A stretch of DNA of 64,000 bases from Roseovarius aestuarii (lineage in GTDB: Bacteria > Pseudomonadota > Alphaproteobacteria > Rhodobacterales > Rhodobacteraceae), in contig JAPWHL010000017.1 in assembly GCA_027214255.1 (NCBI GenBank), positions 26,084-90,083 of the forward strand, in the 5' to 3' direction. The translations under genes were made by a program, and so were the position numbers. Shown piece by piece: positions 36,764 through 44,953 of the stretch (position 1 is the first letter of the stretch; every line of letters starts with the position of its first letter). The notes under the pieces were generated by a model. That model did not search any database, had not been told where the DNA came from, and saw nothing but the letters and a program-made list of their open reading frames with translations.

Positions 36764-37078
36764 ATGACAAAGGCGCATATGACACAGATAGACATCGGCC
36801 CGGATCAGACCAGAATTGATGCTGGCATTGTCGCCAAGGCCCTGAAAATGACCCCGCAAGCGTTGCAACTGGCGATGCGTGATGGTGTCGTTACTAGCCA
36901 GTTTGAAACGGGAACGGGTGATGATGCGGGCCGGATACGTTTGACTTTTTATTCCCCCAATCGGCGCGCCCGGATCACTGCGGATACCAACGGCGCGATC
37001 CTGTCGTGTACGGCAGTCGACTACGTGCGTCCAACCTCGCGCGCGCCGTCGCCCAAGGTCAACGGGGCCAGAACATGA
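36764..37078 (+). CDS. DUF6522 family protein
   Basis: 104 aa. Recognised from IDAGIVAKALKMTPQALQLA (a helix-rich start) followed by the strand-rich GRIRLTFYSPNRRARITAD. ATG 36764 has GAAGGA at 36752-36757; the frame is open from 36695 without support. No enzyme function known; members tend to occur beside hemoglobins, NnrS-like proteins and other nitric-oxide stress genes. It overlaps the truncated hemoglobin gene by 4 bp (ATGA), so the two are translationally coupled. Confidence 0.72.
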   Translation: MTKAHMTQIDIGPDQTRIDAGIVAKALKMTPQALQLAMRDGVVTSQFETGTGDDAGRIRLTFYSPNRRARITADTNGAILSCTAVDYVRPTSRAPSPKVNGART

Positions 37079-37536
37079 GTGATACTGTTTCAACCATCGA
37101 CAGCCCAATCGATCAGCGCCGCGCCCGGATCCGTGCCGCAGCGGGAGCGATGGGAATTGACGCGGCTTATCTATCGCAGATGGTGGATACGTTTTACACG
37201 CGCATCCGGGCCGATGCACGCCTTGGTCCGATTTTTGAGGCCGCTATCGGGGATGACTGGGGCCCGCATCTGGCACGGATGAAGGACTTCTGGGCCTCGG
37301 TTGCGTTGAACGCTGGCAATTACTCGGGCAAGCCGGTGGCGGTTCACCAAAAGATTGACGGCGTTGCGCGCGGGGATTTTGATCACTGGCTGGGGTTGTT
37401 TGAAAAGACCCTGCACGACACGGCCCCCACGCCCGAGGCGGTTGAATATCTGATGGTCCGCGCCGAACGCATCGCCCAAAGCCTGCGCATGGCGATGTTT
37501 GACCGAACAGACACCGGAGTCCCGACGCTAAGATAG
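37075..37536 (+). CDS. group III truncated hemoglobin
   Basis: 153 aa single-domain globin of the 2-on-2 group III type. Landmarks: MVDTFYTRIRADARLGPIFE, WGPHLARMKDFWASVALNAG and KPVAVHQKI, which places the proximal heme His in AVHQ (about residue 91). A Tyr at B10 is consistent with O2 or NO binding. In other bacteria such globins take part in nitric oxide or hypoxia responses. Here it is coupled to DUF6522 and followed 47 bp later by the NsrR-like gene. Confidence 0.9.
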   Translation: MSDTVSTIDSPIDQRRARIRAAAGAMGIDAAYLSQMVDTFYTRIRADARLGPIFEAAIGDDWGPHLARMKDFWASVALNAGNYSGKPVAVHQKIDGVARGDFDHWLGLFEKTLHDTAPTPEAVEYLMVRAERIAQSLRMAMFDRTDTGVPTLR

Positions 37537-37583
37537 CGGCGCAGGGGCGGGCGAAGCCAACCTATATCCAGACGGACAAAGCC

Positions 37584-38012
37584 ATGCGATTAACCTCATT
37601 TACCGATTACGGGTTGCGGATGCTGATGCGGATGGCCAACGAGCCAAAGCGGGCATTCTCCACTTCCGAGCTGTCTGAGGAATTCGGCTTGTCGCGTCAT
37701 CATCTGGCCAAGATTATACAAAAGCTGGCGTCTGGCGGTATCATTGTCACCCGCCGGGGGGGCGGCGGGGGCGCAATGTTGGCCCATGACGCGGGCGAAA
37801 TATCTCTGGGTCAGGTGGTTCGTGTTCTCGAACAGGACCAAGCGCTGGTAGAATGCTTGGCGGCAGACGGCGGGGCATGCAGTATCGACGGGCGCTGCAA
37901 GTTGAAGGCGCGATTACGCAATGCCGAGTCCGCATTTTTGCGGGAACTTGATCAGACCAATTTGGCCGATATCGCCCTTGCGCCTGTGTCGGATGCCATT
38001 GATCATACGTGA
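37584..38012 (+). CDS. nsrR: Rrf2 family regulator, NsrR-like
   Basis: 142 aa. Rrf2 winged HTH (MRLTSFTDYGLRMLMRMANE, GLSRHHLAKIIQKLASGGII) and three cysteines in ECLAADGGACSIDGRCKLK (C-x7-C-x5-C), the spacing that holds an Fe-S cluster in NsrR. NsrR loses DNA binding when NO attacks the cluster, derepressing NO-detoxifying genes. Its position at the end of the DUF6522-hemoglobin operon suggests an autoregulated NO-response unit. IscR-type function is less likely because no isc genes are near. Confidence 0.88.
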   Translation: MRLTSFTDYGLRMLMRMANEPKRAFSTSELSEEFGLSRHHLAKIIQKLASGGIIVTRRGGGGGAMLAHDAGEISLGQVVRVLEQDQALVECLAADGGACSIDGRCKLKARLRNAESAFLRELDQTNLADIALAPVSDAIDHT

Positions 38013-38327
38013 CAGGACGGGCAGGGCACAGGTGCCGCTATCAGCCGCGTTGCGGGTAAAACAGACCCGCAACCATCAGCGCGTTTCCACTGGTTTCACG
38101 GTCAAAACCCCGCCAATCTGGACGCAACGCTGGTTGCCGTGTATTTTTGGGACATTGGTGGCGCGTCGAAATTTCCGCGGCGTGCCATTGTATTGAAATG
38201 GTGAAATTTTTTACGTTTTACAGCTTTCACGCAGAGCGGTTTCACTATGCGTCCCTTCATCGCAGTCACAATTTTCAACAGATGCGAGGGCGGTCTGAAC
38301 AAGTAATTCAATAGGAGGAACACTATT
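38013..38327 (+). other. intergenic region upstream of the smaller RTX gene
   Basis: 315 bp. The first 60 bp hold a hairpin (separate entry). The rest becomes more AT-rich towards the RTX gene and ends with a strong AGGAGG at 38312-38317 before ATG 38328. No further gene or clear -10/-35 pair seen. Confidence 0.45.
38049..38073 (+). terminator. hairpin downstream of nsrR
   Basis: A perfect 9-bp stem, GTTGCGGGT (38049-38057) and ACCCGCAAC (38065-38073), 7-base loop, 36 bp after the nsrR stop. No uridine tract follows. It probably marks the 3' end of the globin-nsrR message. Confidence 0.45.
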
Positions 38328-40286
38328 ATGCCATTCGTCTATGCTTCCAATTATGGCCCTAACGGCTTTGGTACCATCCTCGGTACTGGCAGTTACATCT
38401 TTATCAACGGGTATTACATTCTCGCCAATTCGATTTCGGGGATTGATGTGTCAAACGGCTCTTCGGACGCGATTGACCTCACGCTCGCCAATTCGATCAT
38501 CACGGGCTACACTTACGCGGTTCGACTTGACGGCAGTGACACTGTCTTGCTGACGACGACAGGTACGATTACGTCAGAAGACGACGGGATTATTAGCACC
38601 GCGGGTGGGAACAATATCAATATCGCGGGCACAATGCACACCGAAGACATCGCGATCAACATTGCAGGCGGGGGCAACAATGTCTCGGTTTCGGGCAGTA
38701 TTTCGTCCAACACGTCCGACTATGCGGTTCGATTGAGTGGAAGCGCCAATGATGTGGTGATGTGCGGTGACATTATCTTGAATGGGTATGGCTCGGCTAT
38801 TTTCATGAACGGATCAGGCGGGAGTGCCGTGATCTCCGGCACAGTAAATGCGCAATGGGGGCAAGTGTTTGCATCGCTTGGCAGCACATCATTGAACATA
38901 TCTGGTGATATTGTGTCGCAAGGCGGGGTTACGATGGGCCTTGGCGGAAACAACCTTGTGTTTACCGGCACCTCACAAAGCATAAACAACGGGTTTTCGT
39001 TTTCTGGAAGTAACAACGTTGCGGATTTAGGTGGCAGCGTGATGTCTGGTTACGGGGCGCTTATCTCCAACAATGGCGACAATAACTATTACACGATCTC
39101 GGGCAATATGCACAGCGGGCGCATGGCGGTGCACATTCTAAACGGAACCGATAACACCGTCAAAATCACCGATACCGGATCGGTTACAGGTGGCAAGAAT
39201 GCCATTGGTGACCCGGATGATGCCGCAGGCGCAATCCTGTTTGACAGCGCGCCGGGTGAGGAAAACACCCTGATCAATTTCGGCACTATCACCGCAGAGA
39301 CCAACAGTTCTACGCAAGCAGTCGTGGCTGTTGTTGACGCCGAGTTTACCGACGAAGAGCCCGGGTTCATCGAGAATTCTTCCGGCGTGTTGAATTTTTT
39401 CAACCACGGGTCGGTCCATGGCGATATCTATTTGGGGGCTGGTGATGACCTTTATGACGGGGTCGGTGGCCTGATCACATCGACGTCCCGCATTTATCTA
39501 GGGCGCGGTGATGACGTGGCCATCGGCGGGGATGGGCGCGAGAAAATCTACGGCGGTGACGGCGATGATGACATTGAAGGTGGCGCAGACAAAGACCGCA
39601 TCTATGATGGCAGTGATGACGACATCGTCGATGCCGGCGATGGCAATGATTATGTCCGTGTCGGTGGGGGCAACGACACCTACTATGGTGGCGAGGGCAA
39701 GGATTACATCTCGTATTATGACAGCTCAGGAGGTGTGACGCTGGACCTTGAGGCAAACTTGGCCTCTCGTTCGTGGGCATCCAATGATCAGATTGACGGA
39801 TTTGAGAGCGCATCCGGATCGCGCACGGGCGCGGATCGCATTTATGGCACCTCGACATCGAACACGATCAAGACCTACGGCGGCGAAGACCGTCTGTATG
39901 GGCGCGACGGCGCGGATCGTTTGTATGGCGGCGACGACGATGACAGGCTGTATGGTGGTCGTGGCGCGGATCAACTGTTTGGCGGGGATGGCGATGATTT
40001 TCTGGACGGTGGCACCGGTGAAGAGACCGACCTGCTATTTGGCGAAGGAGGCGCGGACGCTTTCCACTTTGACAGGGGAGAGGGCTATGACATCGTCAAG
40101 GATTTCCAGAACAATATCGATACGATCGAATTTGACAACTTTGGCTATCTTGGCACTGCGGCAGATGCTTTGGCCTATGCCGTTCAGGACGGCAGCGATG
40201 TGTTATTCGACTTTGGCTCTGACGGTTCCATGCTGATAGAAGGCGCAACTTTGGCGCAGCTAAGCAATGATATCGCAATTGTATGA
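38328..40286 (+). CDS. RTX calcium-binding secreted protein, 652 aa
   Basis: The N-terminal 350 residues are a low-complexity run of short strand-turn units rich in N, S, G and T (for example NNINIAGTMHTEDIAINIAG, NNVSVSGSISSNTSDYAVRL) that looks like a beta-solenoid. Residues about 365-590 are RTX nonapeptides (GGDGDDDIEGG, GRDGADRLYGGDDDDRLYGG). The tail (about 595-652; KDFQNNIDTIEFDN ... LSNDIAIV) looks like an uncleaved C-terminal type I secretion signal; there is no N-terminal signal peptide. An export ABC system is not in the window. Strong AGGAGG Shine-Dalgarno. Possible roles are adhesion, surface layer or an enzyme-free matrix protein. It shares a 98-residue module with the giant protein at 57100. 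Confidence 0.85.
   Translation: MPFVYASNYGPNGFGTILGTGSYIFINGYYILANSISGIDVSNGSSDAIDLTLANSIITGYTYAVRLDGSDTVLLTTTGTITSEDDGIISTAGGNNINIAGTMHTEDIAINIAGGGNNVSVSGSISSNTSDYAVRLSGSANDVVMCGDIILNGYGSAIFMNGSGGSAVISGTVNAQWGQVFASLGSTSLNISGDIVSQGGVTMGLGGNNLVFTGTSQSINNGFSFSGSNNVADLGGSVMSGYGALISNNGDNNYYTISGNMHSGRMAVHILNGTDNTVKITDTGSVTGGKNAIGDPDDAAGAILFDSAPGEENTLINFGTITAETNSSTQAVVAVVDAEFTDEEPGFIENSSGVLNFFNHGSVHGDIYLGAGDDLYDGVGGLITSTSRIYLGRGDDVAIGGDGREKIYGGDGDDDIEGGADKDRIYDGSDDDIVDAGDGNDYVRVGGGNDTYYGGEGKDYISYYDSSGGVTLDLEANLASRSWASNDQIDGFESASGSRTGADRIYGTSTSNTIKTYGGEDRLYGRDGADRLYGGDDDDRLYGGRGADQLFGGDGDDFLDGGTGEETDLLFGEGGADAFHFDRGEGYDIVKDFQNNIDTIEFDNFGYLGTAADALAYAVQDGSDVLFDFGSDGSMLIEGATLAQLSNDIAIV
39594..39887 (+). 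repeat. 98-residue RTX module, copy in the smaller RTX gene
   Basis: 294 bp encoding DRIYDGSDDDIVDAGDGNDY, then YYGGEGKDYISYYDSSGGV, LDLEANLASRSWASND, SASGSRTGADRIYG and TYGG. The same order of blocks and the identical length occur at 63538-63831 in the giant gene. A single copy is present here. Confidence 0.7.
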
Positions 40287-40367
40287 GCGCGGATAACGGG
40301 CGGTGCGTCTCGTGGGTAAATTATTGCGCTTCGGATTTCCCCTGAGGCAGCGGGACGCCGAAACGGC

Positions 40368-41117
40368 TTACTTCGTTTTGCCCGCCTCGCGCCGCCAGCC
40401 CTTCATCGCGTTGTTGGTGCCGTACACTTCCATAAGGGCGTCCTTGAGGGCGTCTTGCGTGGCTGAAACCGTGATCTCGATATGGGAACGCAACATCTCG
40501 CAGCCTGTCTCAATGTCGCGGGTTTGCGCGGCATCCACGATCTGAGAGTGTGAGGCAACGATTGATCCCGTGTGGTTCACGTGCTGAACCTGAATGCGCC
40601 TAATAAAGCGGATGCGCTGATTGATCGACATAAGCTGATTGGCGATCTCGGGGTTGCCCGAAAATTCTGCGATCATCATGTGGAACTGTTCGTCCAGCGC
40701 AAGGATATCGTCGGGTTCGCGTGATTCATAGTCGTCACGAACACCATACCAAAAATCGCGCAGCTCGGCGATTTGCGCGTCTTCGGCGCGTTCGCACATG
40801 CGCGTGAATGCAGCGCATTCGATAATCGAACGCAACTCATACAGATCCAGCAAGCCATCGGTGCTCAGGCTACGAACGAAAAAGCCGCGGTTCGGTGTCA
40901 GGGAAATAAACCCGTCCGAGGCTAGCCTGTTCAGGGCCTCGCGAACCGGTGTGCGCGACAGGCCCAGTTGGCGTGACAGTTGAACCTCGTTGATGCGCGC
41001 CTCGGGGCGCAGCTCAAAGTCGATCAGCATGTTTTTGATTGTGGTGTAGGCGCGTTCACTGCTGTCGGCGGCCCTCTTGTCTGTTTTCGTCGGCAAGGTT
41101 GTCATGGGCGCTTTCAT
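40368..41117 (-). CDS. GntR family regulator, FadR/FCD subgroup
   Basis: 249 aa. The N-terminal winged HTH (AYTTIKNMLIDFELRPEARI, SRQLGLSRTPVREALNRLAS, GFISLTPNRGFFVR) is followed by an all-helical FCD effector domain (DLYELRSIIECAAFTRMC, LDEQFHMMIAEFSGNPEI, LRSHIEITVSA) whose Asp and His residues usually bind a metal and a carboxylate ligand. Start uncertain: ATG 41117 and ATG 41105 are both possible and neither has a good Shine-Dalgarno. Divergent from the dehydrogenase operon at 41352; probably represses it through the element at 41301-41321 and the related one at 49041. Confidence 0.88.
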   Translation of the reverse strand: MKAPMTTLPTKTDKRAADSSERAYTTIKNMLIDFELRPEARINEVQLSRQLGLSRTPVREALNRLASDGFISLTPNRGFFVRSLSTDGLLDLYELRSIIECAAFTRMCERAEDAQIAELRDFWYGVRDDYESREPDDILALDEQFHMMIAEFSGNPEIANQLMSINQRIRFIRRIQVQHVNHTGSIVASHSQIVDAAQTRDIETGCEMLRSHIEITVSATQDALKDALMEVYGTNNAMKGWRREAGKTK

Positions 41118-41300
41118 TTGGCGGATATGTCTGAAGTCAGGAAACTTGCGCAAGGCACGTCTCGTTATTGTCATATTTTGACTACGTTTCGCAAGCGGGA
41201 CGTTGGGTCGATGGGGCGTCTCGCCTTGGCGCGCTATCGGTTGATGGCGTTATTGAATGGCTGTCCCTGCCAGAAATGGTGTCAAATGCGCCCGCTTGCC

Positions 41301-41321
41301 AAGTGTGCACACATATGTATA
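41301..41321. promoter_or_regulatory. shared regulatory element, copy 1 (upstream of E1 alpha)
   Basis: The sequence begins AAGTGTGCA and ends ATATGTATA, with the 10-bp palindrome GTGTGCACAC inside. It is preceded by TTGCC, and TATAGA lies at its end, so it would occupy the -35/-10 spacer of a promoter for the E1 alpha operon. 17 of 21 positions match the element at 49041-49061. Likely target of the divergent GntR regulator. Confidence 0.55.
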
Positions 41322-41351
41322 GATATTTTCAGCTGTAATCGGAGTGACGCC

Positions 41352-42323
41352 GTGGCCAACGCCCCTTCCCTTGATGAACACGTAGAAATGTTCCGTAAAA
41401 TGGTGCTGGTGCGCGCCCTTGAGGAAGGGTTGGGCGCGCTGCACAAAGAGGGCAAGACCCGCGGACCAATTCACCGCTGCGACGGCCAAGAAGCCGTTGG
41501 TATCGGTGCAACAGCTGCGCTGACGGCGGGCGACAAGGTGACGACAACGCATCGGGGACATGCGGTTTATGTCGGCAAGGGCATGCAGATGCGACCTCTG
41601 ATTGGTGAAATTTTTGGCCGCGAAACCGGGGCTTGTGGCGGGCGCGCGGGGCATATGCTGATCGCGGATGCCGATCTGGGCCTGATCGGCGGCAACGCCA
41701 TCGTTGGTGCCGGAATTCCGGCGGCGGCCGGAATGGCCTATTCGATGCAGGTTTTGGCGCAGCCCAACATCTCGCTGTGTGTGTTCGGGGATGGTGCGGC
41801 GCAGACCGGAATCTGGCACGAAACGATGAATATGGCCGCGCTGTGGAAGTTGCCTATGGTGTTCGTTCTTGAGCACAATGGCTTTGGCTTGACCGTGCCC
41901 ACCGATGTTCAGTCCCCCATCGATGATTTTACACTGCGTGCAAAGGGCTATGGGATTCCGGCGGTCAGTGTCGATGGCAATGATGCAGTGGCGGTGTATC
42001 AGGCGGTGGCCGACATGGCGGCACGTGCCCGGCGCGGAGATGGTCCGGGGATGATTGAGGCGCGAACATACCGCATAGAAGGGTTCTCCACGTCGGATAT
42101 GGGGGGCTATCAGGCCTCAGAAGACATCGCGCACTGGAAGGCCCGTGATCCGATCGTGCTGGCCCGCAAGGCGCTGGAAGGGGCCATTGATGCGGATCAG
42201 TTGGATCGGATCGAACGTTCTGCGTTGCAAGAGGTCCGTACCGCGTTTGAACAGGCCCTGTCCGATCCCATGCCGGTGTTTGCCGTCGATACGGCATCTG
42301 CCCCTTATACAGAGCAGGCCTGA
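41352..42323 (+). CDS. TPP-dependent dehydrogenase E1 component, alpha subunit (acetoin/pyruvate type)
   Basis: 323 aa. Decarboxylates or cleaves a 2-oxo or acyloin substrate on thiamine diphosphate. Family blocks: RGPIHRCDGQEAVGIGATAA, TTTHRGHAVYVGKGMQMR, GGRAGHMLIADADLGLIGGN, and the TPP/Mg site VFGDGAAQTGIWHE running to VLEHNGFG. The open frame reaches back to 40980, but GTG 41352 (VANAPSLDEH) has GGAG eight bases upstream and matches the family N-terminus. First gene of a nine-gene operon. The best relatives are AcoA-type subunits of acetoin dehydrogenase, but the substrate here is not established. Confidence 0.9.
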   Translation: MANAPSLDEHVEMFRKMVLVRALEEGLGALHKEGKTRGPIHRCDGQEAVGIGATAALTAGDKVTTTHRGHAVYVGKGMQMRPLIGEIFGRETGACGGRAGHMLIADADLGLIGGNAIVGAGIPAAAGMAYSMQVLAQPNISLCVFGDGAAQTGIWHETMNMAALWKLPMVFVLEHNGFGLTVPTDVQSPIDDFTLRAKGYGIPAVSVDGNDAVAVYQAVADMAARARRGDGPGMIEARTYRIEGFSTSDMGGYQASEDIAHWKARDPIVLARKALEGAIDADQLDRIERSALQEVRTAFEQALSDPMPVFAVDTASAPYTEQA

Positions 42324-42324
42324 C

Positions 42325-43302
42325 ATGACGATGATGCGATACGCAGAAGCCCTGAACGCCGCGTTGCGCGAGGAAATGCAACGCGATCCATCGGTGTTCG
42401 TGTTTGGTGAGGACGTTGGCCGCTATGGTGGCGTGTTCAAGGTGACGCGCGGTCTTCAGGATGAATTTGGTGAAATCCGCGTGCGCGATACGCCAATTTC
42501 CGAGCAAGCCTTAAGCGCCATGGCCGTAACTGCGGCCATGACCGGCACTCGCCCGGTTTTGGAAATCATGTATGCGGATTTCCTGCCGCTTACGCTGGAT
42601 GCGCTGATCAATCAGGCCTCAATTTACAATTACATCTGGAATGGCCAGGTAAAGCTGCCCTTCGTGTTGCGCACCCAAGGTGGCGGCGGGGCAGGTGCCG
42701 GGGCGCAGCATTCTAAGGTTCTGGATGGTCTGATCGCCCATATTCCGGGCCTGAAAGTGGTTGCCCCGGTGACGCCCGCCGACGCCAAAGGCATGCTGAA
42801 ATCCGCAATTCGCGATGATCAGCCGGTGGTCTTTCTGGAACACAAGCTGTTGTACAACCAGCGCGGCGAGGTGCCGGATGACGAGGATTTCATTATCCCG
42901 TTGGGTAAGGCGCGCACCCTACGTCAGGGGCGCGATGTCACGTTGTTCGCAACGTCTAAGATGGTTTTGGAATGTGAAAAAGCCGCCGATCTTTTGGAGG
43001 CGGACGGTATTTCGGCCGAGGTTATTGACCTGCGGTCCCTTCGCCCATTGGACCTGCCTGCGATCAAAGAGTCTTTGGCGCGCACGCACGCGGCTGTTGT
43101 GGTGAATGAAGGCTGGAAGTTCTGCGGATACAGCGCCGAGTTGTCGGCAACGATCATGGACCATTGCTTTGACGATCTGGACGCGCCGGTTGAACGTGTT
43201 GCGATGCCGGACATGCCCGTGCCGTATTCCGAGCCGTTGGAAAACGCGATGCTGCCCAATGCCGAGAAAATCCGCGCGGCGGCACGCCGGGCCGTAGCAT
43301 AG
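42325..43302 (+). CDS. TPP-dependent dehydrogenase E1 component, beta subunit
   Basis: 325 aa, transketolase-type pyrimidine-binding domain (RYAEALNAALREEMQRDPSV, FGEDVGRYGGVFKVTRGLQ, DTPISEQALSAMAVTAAM) and a C-terminal transketolase domain (VIDLRSLRPLDLPAIKESLA). It forms an alpha2-beta2 E1 with the upstream product. ATG 42325 lies 1 bp after the alpha stop. The active-site segment RTQGGGGAGAGAQHSKVLDG is of the AcoB/PdhB type. Confidence 0.92.
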   Translation: MTMMRYAEALNAALREEMQRDPSVFVFGEDVGRYGGVFKVTRGLQDEFGEIRVRDTPISEQALSAMAVTAAMTGTRPVLEIMYADFLPLTLDALINQASIYNYIWNGQVKLPFVLRTQGGGGAGAGAQHSKVLDGLIAHIPGLKVVAPVTPADAKGMLKSAIRDDQPVVFLEHKLLYNQRGEVPDDEDFIIPLGKARTLRQGRDVTLFATSKMVLECEKAADLLEADGISAEVIDLRSLRPLDLPAIKESLARTHAAVVVNEGWKFCGYSAELSATIMDHCFDDLDAPVERVAMPDMPVPYSEPLENAMLPNAEKIRAAARRAVA

Positions 43303-43312
43303 GGGTGGTTTG

Positions 43313-44560
43313 ATGACGATGATCCCGATCACTGTCGACTCAGGCGGCGGCGAATACATGGACGCTGTTGTGGTTCTGGAGTGGAAGGTGCAGCCCGGTG
43401 ACAGGGTTGCCGTCGGGGATGTTCTGGTCGAGGTCGAAACAGCCAAGGCCGTGATCGAGGTCGTTGCCGAGCAGGACGGATGGCTGGCCAGTATCGCCTT
43501 TGGGCCAGATTCCGAGGCCCCCGTTGGTGTCGCTTTGGGTCAGATTTCCGATGTTCAGGACTTTGCGGCAGAGATTCCTGAAACGGGCGCGGCACCATCC
43601 CCTGAACTACGCTCGGCCTCGGTTCCACCGACCCAAGTCAGCACGCTGCGCGTTGTGGCCAGCCCGCTTGCCCGACGTGTGGCACGTAACGCGGGCGTTG
43701 ATCTTGGCACCCTTCGCGGCAGTGGTCCCAACGGTCGGATCAAGCGGGCGGATGTAGAGGCCGCTTTGGCCCAAGGCGCCGCCAACACTGCGCCGACATT
43801 GACACAACCGGCTCCGCCGCAGCTTAGCAATACCGCTCGCGTCGTTCTGATCCATGGGTTTGGTGCGGACCGCACGACATGGCATGCACTGCGGGGATTG
43901 TTGCCCGTATCCTATCAGGTGCTTGCCCCCGATCTGCCGGGGCATGGCAAGGCGCCAAATGGCCAGATGAATAGGCTGGGCGATTTTGTAAGCTATCTGG
44001 CGGATTGGATCGCCGATCAGGGGCTGGAAGACTGCCATCTGGTGGGGCATTCGCTGGGGGGCGCCTTGGCTATCGCGCTTGCCGATAGTGGATGTGTTGT
44101 GACCCGATCTATGACCTTGATTTCTCCGGCGGGATTGGGCCCTGACATCAACGGTGGCTTTGTTCAGGGGATAGCGCGCTCGACAACGCCTGACACACTG
44201 ACGCAATGGCTGTCGGTTATGGTGGCTGATCGCAAATGCCTTCCTGCTGGGTTGGCTCAGGGCATGCTGCGCCAACGCGCAAATGGAGTACGGGGTGAAA
44301 CGCTGGCGCAAATGGCCGACGCATTGTTCGCAGAGTCCACGCAAGGCTTTGATATGCGAGACGCTTTGGCGCGTTATGCAGGTGCATTGCGGGTGATTTG
44401 GGGCCGTCAGGACCGCATCATCCCGGCGCGGCACGCCGATGAACTGCCCGACACAGCCGCCCTGCATCTGCTGAGTGATACGGGGCATGTACCACATCTG
44501 GAACGTCCCAGTTTGATTGCGCGCCTGATTGCCCAGACGGTGGCGTCAGGGCAAATGTGA
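43313..44560 (+). CDS. E2 component with lipoyl, E3-binding and alpha/beta-hydrolase domains (AcoC-like)
   Basis: 415 aa. Residues about 1-75 are a lipoyl domain with the lipoylated Lys in VEVETAKAVIEVV; about 115-155 is a peripheral subunit-binding domain (SPLARRVARNAGVDLGTLRG, GRIKRADVEAAL). Instead of a CAT acyltransferase core, residues 170-410 are an alpha/beta hydrolase: nucleophile in VGHSLGGALAIAL, oxyanion region LIHGFGADRTTWHALRG, His in DTGHVPHLERP. The same layout is known in AcoC of acetoin dehydrogenase complexes. Start ATG 43313 follows AGGGGTGG. No dihydrolipoamide dehydrogenase gene is in the window, so the complex must borrow one. Confidence 0.9.
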   Translation: MTMIPITVDSGGGEYMDAVVVLEWKVQPGDRVAVGDVLVEVETAKAVIEVVAEQDGWLASIAFGPDSEAPVGVALGQISDVQDFAAEIPETGAAPSPELRSASVPPTQVSTLRVVASPLARRVARNAGVDLGTLRGSGPNGRIKRADVEAALAQGAANTAPTLTQPAPPQLSNTARVVLIHGFGADRTTWHALRGLLPVSYQVLAPDLPGHGKAPNGQMNRLGDFVSYLADWIADQGLEDCHLVGHSLGGALAIALADSGCVVTRSMTLISPAGLGPDINGGFVQGIARSTTPDTLTQWLSVMVADRKCLPAGLAQGMLRQRANGVRGETLAQMADALFAESTQGFDMRDALARYAGALRVIWGRQDRIIPARHADELPDTAALHLLSDTGHVPHLERPSLIARLIAQTVASGQM

Positions 44561-44617
44561 GGCCGTAGCCATGCAGGCGTTTCGCTTAATGCATTTTGAC
44601 ATGAGAGGACCTAGACC

Positions 44618-44947
44618 ATGATTGTTGACCATCGCATCTACACAACGCGTCCCAACAAGCTGACGGCGTTTTCAAAGTTGTACGAAGAAGAGGGCCTGCC
44701 ACTCCAACGCAAGTACCTTGGTGAGCCGATCGGATTTTATCAGACCCACATCGGTGAATTGTCGCGTCTGGTGCACCTGTGGGCCTATGACAGCTTGGCG
44801 GATCGTGAAGAGCGGCGCGACCGGATGGAGGCCGATCCGGCGTGGCATGCCTATCGCGATAAAGTCATCGAGACCGATTACTTGTTGGATATGCGCAACG
44901 AAATTCTGAAACCAGTGCCGTTTTTCAAGCCCGGCAACAGGGGCTGA
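44618..44947 (+). CDS. NIPSNAP family protein
   Basis: 109 aa, one ferredoxin-like (dimeric alpha-beta barrel) domain: VDHRIYTTRPNKLTAFSKLY at the start, then YLGEPIGFYQTHIGELSRLV, WAYDSLADREERRDRM and YLLDMRNEILKP. NIPSNAP proteins in bacterial catabolic operons are small and of unknown chemistry. 57 bp after the E2 gene, with ATGAGAGGACC just before the ATG supplying GAGAGGA as ribosome binding site. Likely part of the same operon; 6 bp before the next gene. Confidence 0.9.
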   Translation: MIVDHRIYTTRPNKLTAFSKLYEEEGLPLQRKYLGEPIGFYQTHIGELSRLVHLWAYDSLADREERRDRMEADPAWHAYRDKVIETDYLLDMRNEILKPVPFFKPGNRG

Positions 44948-44953
44948 TCGCAG

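Noticed and set aside
41352..44560. Calling the E1/E2 genes acoA, acoB and acoC outright
   Set aside because: Domain layout fits, but acoR, acoX and a butanediol dehydrogenase are missing and the extra genes point to another substrate, so symbols were left empty.
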